A stretch of 64,000 bases of DNA from Oscillospiraceae bacterium (GCA_015067885.1 SVLO01000005.1:1-64000); one strand, 5' to 3'; positions 9,236 through 19,002 are shown, counted from the stretch's first letter. Numbers and translations: made by a program. The notes: generated by a model from the letters alone, not told the origin.

Positions 9236-10116
9236 GTATGGAATTCAATCATTTGCTGCAGGAAGACTGCGCCCTTGTAGAGGGTTTTTTGGCCGCGTGC
9301 TTTAATAACCGACCCCAGTACGGGCAGATTTATGAGGCTATGCAGTACAGCCTCATGGCCGGGGGCAAGCGCATCCGTCCCGTGCTGACGCTGGAAACCT
9401 GCCGTATGTGCGGCGGCGACGTCATGGCGGCGCTGCCTTTCGCCTGCGCGGTGGAGATGATCCACACCTATTCTCTCATCCACGACGACCTGCCCTGCAT
9501 GGACGACGACGACCTGCGCCGGGGCAAGCCCACCAACCACAAGGTGTTTGGCGAGGCAACGGCGGTGCTGGCGGGGGACGCCCTGCTGACGGCGGCCTTT
9601 GAGATCATCTGCGAGCACGCCGACGGCCTGGACCCCAAGCGGGTGCTGGCGGCCATGGACTGCCTGAGCCACGCCGCGGGCGCCGCGGGCATGATCGGCG
9701 GTCAGATGCTGGATATGGACGGGGAGAGCCGCACCTTGTCTTTGGACGAGCTGAAGCTGCTGCAATCCCTCAAGACCGGGGCGCTCATCCGTGCCGCGGC
9801 GGAGCTTGGCTGTATTGTGGCCGGGGGTGACGAGGCTACCAGGCAGGCGGTGCGAGAGTACGCCCAATGTGTGGGCCGTGCCTTCCAGGTGCGGGACGAT
9901 ATGCTGGACGTGACCAGCAGTGCTGAGGTGCTGGGCAAACCCATCGGCTCCGACGCCGAGAATGAAAAGGCCACCTTTGTCTCGGCCCTTGGGCTGGAGC
10001 GGTGCGGACAGCTGGTGGATGAGCTGACGGAACAGGCCATTGCGGCGCTGGATGGTATGAAGGATACGGAGTTCCATATTTGGCTTGCCAAACAGATGGC
10101 GGGCAGAGAAAGTTGA
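9232..10116 (+). CDS. ispA: Polyprenyl (farnesyl) diphosphate synthase
   Basis: GGKRIRPVL, HDDLPCMDDDDLRRGKPTNHKVFGE, QVRDDMLDVTS motifs; next to dxs. Confidence 0.95.
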   Translation: MSMEFNHLLQEDCALVEGFLAACFNNRPQYGQIYEAMQYSLMAGGKRIRPVLTLETCRMCGGDVMAALPFACAVEMIHTYSLIHDDLPCMDDDDLRRGKPTNHKVFGEATAVLAGDALLTAAFEIICEHADGLDPKRVLAAMDCLSHAAGAAGMIGGQMLDMDGESRTLSLDELKLLQSLKTGALIRAAAELGCIVAGGDEATRQAVREYAQCVGRAFQVRDDMLDVTSSAEVLGKPIGSDAENEKATFVSALGLERCGQLVDELTEQAIAALDGMKDTEFHIWLAKQMAGRES

Positions 10117-10149
10117 TTTTTTCACAGTAACAGTACACGTAGAAAGGGG

Positions 10150-12009
10150 GTGTCCTGCTTGAAACCGGATAACAACATGGAACAATTGGACCTGCATCAT
10201 ATTTCCGACGAGCAGGCCGTCCGACTGTGTGCCGACCTGCGCAGACAGTTAGTGGACAGCGTCAGCCGGACCGGCGGTCACCTGGCGTCTAATTTGGGCG
10301 CGGTGGAACTGACCGTGGCCCTGCACCGGGTGTTTGACCTGAAGCGGGATCGCCTGGTTTTTGACGTGGGACACCAGTGTTATATCCACAAGATGCTCAC
10401 CGACCGCAGCGAGCAAATGGGGACCATACGTCAATATGGCGGTCTGGCCGGATTTCCCAAGCCGGGGGAGAGTGACACCGATGCCTTTGTGGCGGGACAC
10501 GCATCCAACTCCGTGTCTGTGTCGGTGGGTATGGCACGGGCGAGAACGGTGCTGGGCGAGGATTATCACGTGATCGCCCTGATCGGTGACGGCGCCCTGA
10601 CCGGCGGCCTTGCCTACGAGGGTCTGTCCAACGCCGGTCAAAGCAAGGAAAACCTGCTGGTCATTCTCAACGACAACGGTATGTCCATCACCCAAAACGT
10701 GGGCGGCGTGGCGGAGTATCTGGCCCGCAAGCGTCTGCGCCCCCAATATTTGGCCATCAAAAAGCGCTACCGCAAGTTCATGAAGCTGACCCGGATTGGC
10801 CGCAAGTTCTACTCCGTTACCCACAAGCTGAAAAAGATGGTGCGCGAGAGCATCCTGCCCTGCAGTATGTTCGAGGATATGGGCTTTTCCTACATGGGTC
10901 CGGTCAACGGCCACGATGTAAGAGGGCTGACGGAAATTCTGCAGTACGCCAAGGAAAAAGAGGGGCCTGTCCTTTTGCACGTAAGAACTGTAAAGGGGAA
11001 AGGCTACACACATGCGGAGGAGCGACCCAACAAATTCCACGGGGTATCGCCCTTTGACGTGGAGAGTGGACAGCCGCGGAAAGCCGGGGGCGAGAACTTT
11101 TCTGCCATATTCGGGCGCACGCTGTGCGACCTGGCGGCCGAGGATGGGCGTGTATGCGCCATCACCGCCGCCATGCAGAGCGGCACGGGCCTGGACGACT
11201 TTGCCCAACAGTTCCCGGAGCGCTTTTTTGACGTCGGCATTGCCGAGGGACACGCGGTGGCCATGGCCGCCGGCATGGCAAAGCAGGGCGCGGTGCCCGT
11301 CTTTGCCGTATATTCCACCTTCCTGCAGCGGGGCTACGATATGCTCATGCACGACGTGGCCATCCAGGGCCTGCACACCGTGTTTGCGGTGGATCGGGCC
11401 GGTCTGGTGGGCGAGGATGGCGAGACCCATCACGGTGTGTTGGACGTGGCCTATCTGGACAGTATTCCGGGTATGACCGTGCTGGCGCCGTCCTCCTACG
11501 CGGAGCTGGAGGGGATGCTGCGCCGGGCGGTAAGGGAGCTTGGCGGCCCAGTGGCGGTCCGTTTCCCCAGAGGGGGTGAGGGCGCCTACACCGCCGACAG
11601 CGGCAGCGCCGCCGCTGTGGTGCTGCGCCCCGGCAGGGATATTACCCTGGTCAGCTACGGCGTGCTCATCAACCGTGTACTGGCGGCGGCCGACCTGCTG
11701 GAGCGGCAGGGGATCAGTGCGGAGGTTGTAAAGCTGAACACCATTACACCACTTGACGCCGAAACGGTTTTGGAAAGCGTCGTCCGTACCGGGGCTATGC
11801 TGGTGGCGGAGGATTGCGTGGCTGCCGGCAGCGTGGGGCAGCGGCTGAGCGCCGCCCTTGCCGCGGCAAAGATACAGGCGAAGATCATCCTTAAAAACAG
11901 CGGAAACGAATTTGTGACCCACGGCAGCACGCCGCTGCTGGAGCAGGCGCTGGGCCTTGACGGACAGAGCCTGTGCGATGCGGTCCGGGAGGTGCTGGCA
12001 AATGGCTAA
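10150..12009 (+). CDS. dxs: 1-deoxy-D-xylulose-5-phosphate synthase
   Basis: GHQCYIHKMLTDR, GDGALTGGLAYEGLSNAG, DRAGLVGEDGETHHGVLD. Confidence 0.96.
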   Translation: MSCLKPDNNMEQLDLHHISDEQAVRLCADLRRQLVDSVSRTGGHLASNLGAVELTVALHRVFDLKRDRLVFDVGHQCYIHKMLTDRSEQMGTIRQYGGLAGFPKPGESDTDAFVAGHASNSVSVSVGMARARTVLGEDYHVIALIGDGALTGGLAYEGLSNAGQSKENLLVILNDNGMSITQNVGGVAEYLARKRLRPQYLAIKKRYRKFMKLTRIGRKFYSVTHKLKKMVRESILPCSMFEDMGFSYMGPVNGHDVRGLTEILQYAKEKEGPVLLHVRTVKGKGYTHAEERPNKFHGVSPFDVESGQPRKAGGENFSAIFGRTLCDLAAEDGRVCAITAAMQSGTGLDDFAQQFPERFFDVGIAEGHAVAMAAGMAKQGAVPVFAVYSTFLQRGYDMLMHDVAIQGLHTVFAVDRAGLVGEDGETHHGVLDVAYLDSIPGMTVLAPSSYAELEGMLRRAVRELGGPVAVRFPRGGEGAYTADSGSAAAVVLRPGRDITLVSYGVLINRVLAAADLLERQGISAEVVKLNTITPLDAETVLESVVRTGAMLVAEDCVAAGSVGQRLSAALAAAKIQAKIILKNSGNEFVTHGSTPLLEQALGLDGQSLCDAVREVLANG

Positions 12010-12811
12010 AGAGCGATTGGATGTTGTGATGACCCGGGACGGCCTGGCCGAGAGCCGGCAGAAGGCCCAGGCCATTATCATGAGCGGTCAGGTCTACGTC
12101 AACGGACAGAAGCAGACCAAGGCCGGCGCACCCGTGGCGCCGGAGGATAAGATCGAGGTCCGGGGCAAGACCCTGGCCTACGTCAGTCGGGGCGGCCTGA
12201 AGCTGGAAAAGGCCATGAAGTGCTGGCCCATCGACTTGAACGGCGCGGTCTGCGCCGACATCGGCGCCTCCACCGGCGGCTTTACCGACTGTATGCTGCA
12301 AAACGGCGCGCAGAAGGTCTTTGCGGTGGACGTGGGGTACAATCAACTAGACTACCGTCTGCGCACCGACCCCCGGGTGGTGTGTATGGAGCGGACCAAC
12401 GCCCGCTACCTGTCCTCGGAGGTCATTGCCCAGCCGCTGGACTTTGCCAGCGTGGACGTGTCCTTCATTTCCCTGAATTTGATTTTGCCCGCTCTGCGTA
12501 CCCTGCTCAAGCCGGAGGGTCACGTGGTCTGCCTTGTAAAGCCGCAGTTTGAGGCGGGTAAAGACAAGGTGGGTAAAAAGGGCGTGGTGCGGGACAGCGG
12601 GGTGCACCTTGAGGTGCTGGAGCATTTCCTGGAGCACGCTCACAACGCCGATTTTACCGTGCTGGACGTGGATTTTTCGCCCATCCGGGGCCCGGAGGGC
12701 AACATTGAATACCTTGGCTATCTGAGGGCGGGGGCCGGCCGGCCGTGGCAGGGTGACCTTGCCGGTCTGGTGGCCAAGTCCCATGGTACCTTGCAGGAGG
12801 TGGAGCCGTGA
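12002..12811 (+). CDS. tlyA: TlyA family 16S/23S rRNA 2'-O-methyltransferase (S4 + FtsJ domains)
   Basis: MAKERLDVVMTRDGLAESRQKAQAIIMSGQVYVNGQ; ADIGASTGGFTDCMLQNGA. Confidence 0.93.
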   Translation: MAKERLDVVMTRDGLAESRQKAQAIIMSGQVYVNGQKQTKAGAPVAPEDKIEVRGKTLAYVSRGGLKLEKAMKCWPIDLNGAVCADIGASTGGFTDCMLQNGAQKVFAVDVGYNQLDYRLRTDPRVVCMERTNARYLSSEVIAQPLDFASVDVSFISLNLILPALRTLLKPEGHVVCLVKPQFEAGKDKVGKKGVVRDSGVHLEVLEHFLEHAHNADFTVLDVDFSPIRGPEGNIEYLGYLRAGAGRPWQGDLAGLVAKSHGTLQEVEP

Positions 12812-13683
12812 AAGTCATACTCAGTTCCAACCCCTTCCGTGACAGGGGGATGAAGGCGGCCCGACAGGTGGCCACCGTTTTGGGAAAGAGCGGTGTGGAG
12901 TGCTGCTTCTGCCTGCCCTTTGAGCTTGGTGCGGTGACTCCGCCGGACATGCCCCGGGATATTGAGTTCAAGCAGATGGAAAAGGAGCTGCCTGGCGCGG
13001 ATATGCTGGTCTGCTTCGGCGGCGACGGCACCATCCTGCACGCGGCCAAGGACGCCACCAGCCACGGCGTGCCCATTCTGGGCGTGAATCTGGGCAGCAT
13101 CGGCTTTATGGCCGAGCTGGAGGAGAGCGAGCTGACCCTCATCAGCCGCATCGCCACCGGCAGCTACACCGTGGAGGAGCGCATGATGCTGCAGGTGCGG
13201 GCCTACCGGGGCAAGCAGTTGATCTACGACCAGATCGCTCTGAACGACGCGGTCATCTCCAAGGGCAGCATCGCCCGGGTGGCGGAGCTGGAAGTGATGG
13301 CGGACGACACCGTGCTGTTCGGCCATCTGTCCGGCGACGGCGTCATCGTGTCCACCCCCACCGGCTCCACCGCCTATTCCATGTCCGCCGGCGGACCCAT
13401 TGTGGAACCCGATTCCGATATGCTTATCATCACGCCCATCTGCGCCCACCAGTTGTCCGCTCGGCCCCTGGTGCTGTCAGCCCGGCGCAACATTACCGTG
13501 CAGCTGCCCAAGCGCAGCCGCAAGAGCGTGTATCTGTCCGTGGACGGCGGCAAGGCCATTCGCCTGTCCGGCACCGACCGGGTGGAGATCTGCAGGGCGG
13601 AGTGCCGTACCCAACTGGTGAGGCTGATGGGAAAGAATTTCTACCAGCTGCTCAATCAAAAGCTTGGGGGTGGTCGGGGATGA
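12808..13683 (+). CDS. nadK: NAD kinase
   Basis: CFGGDGTILHAAKDA, GVNLGSIGFMAE, STPTGSTAYSMSAGGPIVEP. Confidence 0.95.
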   Translation: MKVILSSNPFRDRGMKAARQVATVLGKSGVECCFCLPFELGAVTPPDMPRDIEFKQMEKELPGADMLVCFGGDGTILHAAKDATSHGVPILGVNLGSIGFMAELEESELTLISRIATGSYTVEERMMLQVRAYRGKQLIYDQIALNDAVISKGSIARVAELEVMADDTVLFGHLSGDGVIVSTPTGSTAYSMSAGGPIVEPDSDMLIITPICAHQLSARPLVLSARRNITVQLPKRSRKSVYLSVDGGKAIRLSGTDRVEICRAECRTQLVRLMGKNFYQLLNQKLGGGRG

Positions 13684-14132
13684 AAAACAACCGCCAAAAC
13701 GAGATTTTGAATATCATCGAAACCACCCACGTGGAAACCCAGGAGGAACTGCGCCAGGCCCTGCGCGCCAGGGGGTTCGACGCTACCCAGGCTACCATCT
13801 CCCGGGATATCAAGCAGTTGCACCTGGTCAAGGAACGCTCCGGCGGCGGACACTATCACTACGCCCGCTCCAACCGAAAGCACAACTCCGATGTGGAGGC
13901 TCGCCTGCGCACCATTTTCAAGGAGAGTGTGACCTCCTTTGACGTGGCCCAGAACATTGTGGTGGTCAATACCATGCCGGGGCTTGCTTCCGCGGCCTGC
14001 TCGGCGCTGGACGCCATGGAGATCGACAAGCTGGTGGGGACCCTGGCCGGTGACGACACCGCCATTTTGATCATGCGTACCAATGACGCCGCGGCGGAAT
14101 TCTGCAGCGAAATTCACAATATGCTCAACTGA
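13680..14132 (+). CDS. argR: Arginine repressor ArgR
   Basis: MKNNRQNEILNIIETTHVETQEELRQALRARGFDATQATISRDIKQLHLVK. Confidence 0.95.
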   Translation: MKNNRQNEILNIIETTHVETQEELRQALRARGFDATQATISRDIKQLHLVKERSGGGHYHYARSNRKHNSDVEARLRTIFKESVTSFDVAQNIVVVNTMPGLASAACSALDAMEIDKLVGTLAGDDTAILIMRTNDAAAEFCSEIHNMLN

Positions 14133-14152
14133 CCAACAACGGAGGGATCGGG

Positions 14153-15844
14153 ATGCTTTCTCTGCTCCACATCGAGAATATCGCGGTCATTCAGTCGGCG
14201 GACATTCGCTTTGAGCCGGGGTTCAACGTGCTGACCGGCGAGACCGGCGCGGGTAAGTCCATCGTCATCGACGCCATCGGCGCCGTGATGGGGGAGCGGA
14301 CCAGCCGGGACCTGATCCGCACCGGGGCCAACGGGGCCAGGGTCAGCGCCGTGTTCTGCGCCCTGCCCGCGCTTGCCTGGTTTGGGGAGAACGGTGTTTC
14401 TCCCGACGAGAACGGCGAGCTGCTGCTGGAGCGTGAGCTGCTTGGCGACGGACGCAACGTCTGCCGGGTCAATGGTCGTCCCCTGACCGTGGCCCAATTG
14501 AAGCTGCTGGGCCGTCAGCTTTTGAACATTCACGGCCAGCACGACGGGCAGCAGCTTTTGGACCCTGCCTGCCACTTGGACTATTTGGACAGCTTCGGAC
14601 AGACCGGGGCTCTGTTGGCGGAATACGCCGGGCAGTATCATGCTATGGCGGATATCCGCCGTCAGTTGGACGGCCTGCGCATGGACGAGGCGGAAAAGGC
14701 CCGCCGTGTGGATACCCTGACCTATCAAATTGGGGAGCTGGAGCGTGCCAACCTGACCGCCGAGGAGGACGAGAGCCTCACCGCCCGGCGGGATTTACTG
14801 CGCAACGCCGGCCGCATCATGGACGCGGTGGAGGCGGCGTACCAGGCCCTGTCCGGGGACAACGACCGGGGTGCGGTGGAGCTGCTGGCCGACGCCCAGC
14901 AGGCTCTGTCCTCCGGTAGCCGTGTCAGCGAGGAGCTGGCGAAAATGGGGGAGAAGGCGGCGGAGCTGCGCTATGCCGCCTATGATTTGGCCGAGGAAAT
15001 TCGTGACCTGCGGGACAGCTTTGAGTCCTCCGCAGGAGAGCTGGACCAAATCGAGGGCCGGCTGGACCTCATCTATCGGTTGAAAAAGAAGTACGGCTCC
15101 ACCGTGGACGAAATGCTGGAATTTTTGGACCGCAGCCGACAGGAACTGGAGCAGATCCAGTACGCCGACGACACCATCGCCCGGCTGGAGGGACAGCTCT
15201 CCAGGGCGCTGGAGCAAGCCAAGGGGGCGGCCCGAAAGCTGTCCGAGGCTCGCAAGGCGGCGGCGGTGACCCTGCAGGGGCGTATTGAGGACGAGCTGTC
15301 CCAGCTGGATATGCCCAAGGTGCGCTTTATGGCGGATTTCGCCGAGAAGGCGGGGGAGACCGGCCTGGACGAAACGGGCATGGATACGGTGCAGTTTCTC
15401 ATGTCCGCCAACGTGGGCGAGGAACTCAAACCCATCCACAAAATTGCCTCCGGCGGCGAGCTTGCCCGCATCATGCTGGCCCTGAAGAACGTGCTGGCGG
15501 AGAATGAGCAGGTGACTACCCTTATCTTTGACGAGGTGGACACCGGCGTGTCCGGCCGGGCGGCCCAAAAGGTGGCCCGGAAGATGTCCGATGTGGCCCG
15601 GAGCAAGCAGGTGCTGTGTGTGACCCATCTGCCCCAAATCGCCGCCATGGCGGACAGCCATTTCTGCGTGGAGAAGGGGGAGGCTGACGGCCGCACCTTC
15701 ACCGCCGTGCAGCAGTTGAATGACGAGCAGCGCTGCCGGGAGCTGGCCCGGCTGACCAGCGGCGACCTGCTGACCCCGGCGGCCTTGCAGGGGGCGGGGG
15801 AGATGCTGGCCCAGGCGCGGGAGTATAAGGGTACTCACCGGTGA
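14153..15844 (+). CDS. recN: DNA repair protein RecN
   Basis: MLSLLHIENIAVIQSADIRFEPGFNVLTGETGAGKSIVIDAI; DEVDTGVSGRAAQKVARKM. Confidence 0.96.
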   Translation: MLSLLHIENIAVIQSADIRFEPGFNVLTGETGAGKSIVIDAIGAVMGERTSRDLIRTGANGARVSAVFCALPALAWFGENGVSPDENGELLLERELLGDGRNVCRVNGRPLTVAQLKLLGRQLLNIHGQHDGQQLLDPACHLDYLDSFGQTGALLAEYAGQYHAMADIRRQLDGLRMDEAEKARRVDTLTYQIGELERANLTAEEDESLTARRDLLRNAGRIMDAVEAAYQALSGDNDRGAVELLADAQQALSSGSRVSEELAKMGEKAAELRYAAYDLAEEIRDLRDSFESSAGELDQIEGRLDLIYRLKKKYGSTVDEMLEFLDRSRQELEQIQYADDTIARLEGQLSRALEQAKGAARKLSEARKAAAVTLQGRIEDELSQLDMPKVRFMADFAEKAGETGLDETGMDTVQFLMSANVGEELKPIHKIASGGELARIMLALKNVLAENEQVTTLIFDEVDTGVSGRAAQKVARKMSDVARSKQVLCVTHLPQIAAMADSHFCVEKGEADGRTFTAVQQLNDEQRCRELARLTSGDLLTPAALQGAGEMLAQAREYKGTHR

Positions 15845-15858
15845 AAGGGGCGAACATC

Positions 15859-15936
15859 ATGTTTTTGCCATTGGGACTTATCGTTTTGCTCGTTGTTGGC
15901 GGCATTGTGGCCTATATCATCATCCAAAGCCGCTGA
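15859..15936 (+). CDS. 25-aa putative membrane microprotein MFLPLGLIVLLVVGGIVAYIIIQSR
   Basis: ATG...TGA ORF directly after recN with GAAAGGGGCG upstream; single hydrophobic helix; too short for the ORF track. Confidence 0.45.
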   Translation: MFLPLGLIVLLVVGGIVAYIIIQSR

Positions 15937-15943
15937 AACACCC

Positions 15944-15971
15944 TTGACAAACCAAAAACAGATGCTATAAT
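15944..15971 (+). promoter_or_regulatory. Sigma-A type promoter for the T-box transcript
   Basis: TTGACA (15944-15949), 16 bp, TATAAT (15966-15971). Confidence 0.8.
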
Positions 15972-15979
15972 CTGCTTGA

Positions 15980-16242
15980 TACATCCTTGCGTTGATGAGG
16001 AGGAGTAGCGCCGCAGATCCTGCGTAGAGAGCCGTCCGGCCGGTGAAAGGACGGAGAGGAAACGGCGTGAATACACCTCGGAGCAGCCGCCTGAACCGCG
16101 TTTGCGCAGTAGGGCAGGCCGGGTGCGCCCGTTACCGCGTGGGAGTGCGCCGCACTCCGTAAGGCCGCCACCGTGAGGTGTCGGCGACCAGAGGTGGTAC
16201 CGCATTTCATGCCCTCTGTCCGCAAGGACGGAGGGTTTTTCT
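15980..16242 (+). ncRNA. T-box riboswitch leader, probable tyrosine (UAC) specifier
   Basis: AGTA (16004-16007) and GAA-TAC-A specifier region (TAC at 16072-16074); T-box GAGGTGGTACCGC (16191-16203); terminator CCCTCTGTCCGCAAGGACGGAGGGTTTTT. Confidence 0.9.
16212..16241 (+). terminator. T-box intrinsic terminator
   Basis: CCCTCTGTCC-GCAA-GGACGGAGGG followed by TTTTTCTT. Confidence 0.85.
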
Positions 16243-16263
16243 TATGAAGGGAGCGATTGTTTC

Positions 16264-17118
16264 ATGACCAAACAGCAAAAGGGCACCCTGCTGGTGTTCC
16301 TGGCGTCCATTTTCTACAGTCTTGGCGGCATCTGCATGAAGGGCATCCCCTGGAGCGGCATGGCGGTCAACGGCGGCCGCACCGCCATTGCGGTAGCAGT
16401 CATGGCAATTTATATGTTGCTGACCCATCAGAAGCTGCGCTTTAACCGCTGGATCTTCCTGGGGGCGGTGATGGTGTCCTGCACCAACATCCTGTTCGCC
16501 GTAGCCAACAAGATGACCACGGCGGCCAACGCCATCGTGCTGCAGTACACGGCCCCCATTTTCGTCATCGTGCTGACTGCCGTCTTTATGCGCAAGCGGC
16601 CCGGTGGTTTGGACCTGGCGGCCTGCGCCGTGGTGTTCAGCGGCGTGATCTGCTTCTTTGTGGAGAGCCTGTCCGGCGGCGGCCTGACCGGCGATATACT
16701 GGCGCTGATCTCCGGCGTGAGCTATGCGGTGGTCTTTATGCTCAACGACCTGCCCGGCGGCGACCCGCTGTCCTCGGCCTTCTTCGGCCACGTGATGAGT
16801 GCGGTGATTGGAATTCCGTTCATCTTCCGGGAAACGGACTTCGGCACCACCTGCATGGTAAGTATGCTGGTGCTGGGCGTGTTCCAGGTGGGCTTTGCCT
16901 TTATCTGTTTGGGCGAGGGCCTGAAAACCACCCCCGCCGTCACCGCCAGCCTGGTGTCCGGGCTGGAGCCGGTGCTGAACCCCATTTTGGTGGCGGTGTT
17001 CCGTCCCGGCGTGGATGAAATCGGTTTGGTTTCGCTGGTCGGCGCGGTGATCGTGGTCGGCGGCGTGATCGGATATAACGTTCTGCTGGCAAAGCGTGAA
17101 CAAAAAATTGCTGCGTGA
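16264..17118 (+). CDS. EamA/DMT superfamily transporter
   Basis: Two five-helix EamA-like halves; MTKQQKGTLLVFLASIFYSLGGICMKGIPWSGMAVNGGRTAIA. Confidence 0.88.
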   Translation: MTKQQKGTLLVFLASIFYSLGGICMKGIPWSGMAVNGGRTAIAVAVMAIYMLLTHQKLRFNRWIFLGAVMVSCTNILFAVANKMTTAANAIVLQYTAPIFVIVLTAVFMRKRPGGLDLAACAVVFSGVICFFVESLSGGGLTGDILALISGVSYAVVFMLNDLPGGDPLSSAFFGHVMSAVIGIPFIFRETDFGTTCMVSMLVLGVFQVGFAFICLGEGLKTTPAVTASLVSGLEPVLNPILVAVFRPGVDEIGLVSLVGAVIVVGGVIGYNVLLAKREQKIAA

Positions 17119-17126
17119 ATGATCCC

Positions 17127-17174
17127 CCAGTCACCGCGGGGCGGTGACAGCCCCCTTTGTCAAGGGGGCCTTAA
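17127..17174. repeat. Short palindromic intergenic element with two adjacent hairpins
   Basis: TCACCGCGGGGCGGTGA then AGCCCCCTTTGTCAAGGGGGCCT. Confidence 0.55.
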
Positions 17175-17211
17175 GAGGTAAAAAATTTATTTGATATAAG
17201 GAGAATGAACA

Positions 17212-18438
17212 ATGACTTGCTACGAAGAACTCAAGGCCCGCGGCCTGATCGCCCAGGTCACCAACGAGGAAGAAATTTCCAACATGATCAACCAGGGTAA
17301 GGCCGTTTTCTACATCGGCTTTGACCCCACCGCCGACTCTCTGCACGTGGGTCACTTCATGGCCCTGTGCCTGATGAAGCGCCTGCAGATGGCCGGCAAC
17401 CGCCCCATCGCCCTTATCGGCGGCGGTACCGCCATGATCGGCGACCCCTCCGGCCGCACCGATATGCGCTCCATGATGACCCGGGAGACCATTCAGCACA
17501 ACTGCGACTGCTTCAAGGTGCAGATGGAGCGGTTCATCGAGTTTGGCGAGGGCAAGGCCATGATGGTCAACAACGCCGACTGGCTGCTGGACCTGAATTA
17601 CGTGGACGTGCTGCGCGAGGTGGGCGCCTGCTTCTCCGTGAACAACATGCTGCGCGCCGAGTGCTACAAGCAGCGCATGGAGAAGGGCCTTAGCTTCCTG
17701 GAGTTCAACTACATGATCATGCAGTCCTACGACTTCTATTACCTGTATCAGAAGTACGGCTGCAATATGCAGTTCGGCGGCAACGACCAGTGGTCCAATA
17801 TGCTGGGCGGCACCGAGCTGATCCGCCGTAAGCTGGAGAAGGATGCCCATGCCATGACCATCACCCTGCTGCTGAACTCCGAGGGTAAGAAGATGGGCAA
17901 GACTGCCAGCGGCGCCGTGTGGCTGGACCCCAACAAGACCAGCCCCTACGACTTCTATCAGTACTGGCGCAACGTGGGCGACGACGACGTGCTCAAGTGC
18001 CTGCGTATGCTGACCTTCCTGCCCCTGGAGCAGATCGACGAGATGGACAAGTGGGAGGGCAGCCAGCTCAACCGCGCCAAGGAGATCCTGGCCTTCGAGC
18101 TGACCAAGCTGGTCCACGGCGAGGAGGAGGCCGCCAAGGCCGAGCAGGCCGCCAAAGCCCTGTTTGTGGGCGGCGGCGATATGTCCAACGTCCCTGCCAC
18201 CGACCTGACCGCTGACGACCTGACCGACGGCGCCGTCGGCGTGCTGGACCTGCTGGTCAAGTGCGGCCTGGCCCCCTCCAAGAAGGAGGCCCGCCGCCTG
18301 GTGGAGCAGGGCGGTGTGGAGATCAACGGCGAGAAGGTGACCGCCCCCACCACGACCTACACCGCCGACGATCTGGCCGGTGACGGCCTGATGATCAAGA
18401 AGGGCAAAAAGGTGTTCCACAAGGCCAAGCTGGCTTAA
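17212..18438 (+). CDS. tyrS: Tyrosyl-tRNA synthetase
   Basis: [49 protein letters not shown] (KMSKS-like), S4 C-terminus. Confidence 0.96.
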   Translation: MTCYEELKARGLIAQVTNEEEISNMINQGKAVFYIGFDPTADSLHVGHFMALCLMKRLQMAGNRPIALIGGGTAMIGDPSGRTDMRSMMTRETIQHNCDCFKVQMERFIEFGEGKAMMVNNADWLLDLNYVDVLREVGACFSVNNMLRAECYKQRMEKGLSFLEFNYMIMQSYDFYYLYQKYGCNMQFGGNDQWSNMLGGTELIRRKLEKDAHAMTITLLLNSEGKKMGKTASGAVWLDPNKTSPYDFYQYWRNVGDDDVLKCLRMLTFLPLEQIDEMDKWEGSQLNRAKEILAFELTKLVHGEEEAAKAEQAAKALFVGGGDMSNVPATDLTADDLTDGAVGVLDLLVKCGLAPSKKEARRLVEQGGVEINGEKVTAPTTTYTADDLAGDGLMIKKGKKVFHKAKLA

Positions 18439-18446
18439 CAGAACAG

Positions 18447-18484
18447 AAAAACCGCCGCAGGTATATACCTGCGGCGGTTTTGGT
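18447..18484. terminator. Bidirectional terminator between convergent tyrS and carD-like gene
   Basis: Perfect palindrome AAAACCGCCGCAGGTATATACCTGCGGCGGTTTT. Confidence 0.85.
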
Positions 18485-18498
18485 TTAAGAGGGACGGG

Positions 18499-19002
18499 TC
18501 ATTCGCCCGCTTCAATGACGGAAGTGATGTGGTCCAGCACGCTCTCCTTGGGGATGTTCAGCGCCACGGCCAACTCGCCGTAGAGCAGGTCTTCCGCCCG
18601 TTTCATGTAGCGCTCGTCCACAAGTCCCGGCTTTTTGCCCTGAGCTTTTAATTCCTGCTGCTTGATATAGACAGAGCGGATCAACTGCAGCATATCTTCG
18701 CAATCCCGGGTCTGCATCAGGGCCTGATAATGCTCGTTCAGCATACGCAGGTTGCGGTTTTCGTAAATCTCAGCCTGGATGGAGGGAATGCGGCGCAGCA
18801 GATCTTCGGCCTGCTGTCTTGTGATGACCGGACGGGAGAAAACAGGGGAGTCCACCGGAATAAAAATTTTGCCCTGTCGGTACAGGGGCTGCAGCGTGTA
18901 ATACAGCTTTTGCTTGTCCGCGGAAACGTCCACGGGGCCGACCGCCTCCACACGGCACACGCCCTCACCGCTGTAAAAAATCATTTCGCCCGGCTGATAC
19001 AT
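18499..19002 (-). CDS. CarD family transcriptional regulator (paralog 1, divergent)
   Basis: MYQPGEMIFYSGEGVCRVEAVGP...; helical C-terminal region of the CarD/CdnL family. Confidence 0.82.
   Translation of the reverse strand: MYQPGEMIFYSGEGVCRVEAVGPVDVSADKQKLYYTLQPLYRQGKIFIPVDSPVFSRPVITRQQAEDLLRRIPSIQAEIYENRNLRMLNEHYQALMQTRDCEDMLQLIRSVYIKQQELKAQGKKPGLVDERYMKRAEDLLYGELAVALNIPKESVLDHITSVIEAGE

Noticed and set aside
8839-12081. Minus-strand ORFs of 453 and 610 aa over xseA/xseB/ispA/dxs
   Set aside because: Antisense shadows of well-recognised conserved genes; no recognisable domains.
16244-16267. Tiny ORF MKGAIVS overlapping the EamA start
   Set aside because: Seven codons that coincide with the RBS region of the transporter; no evidence of function.
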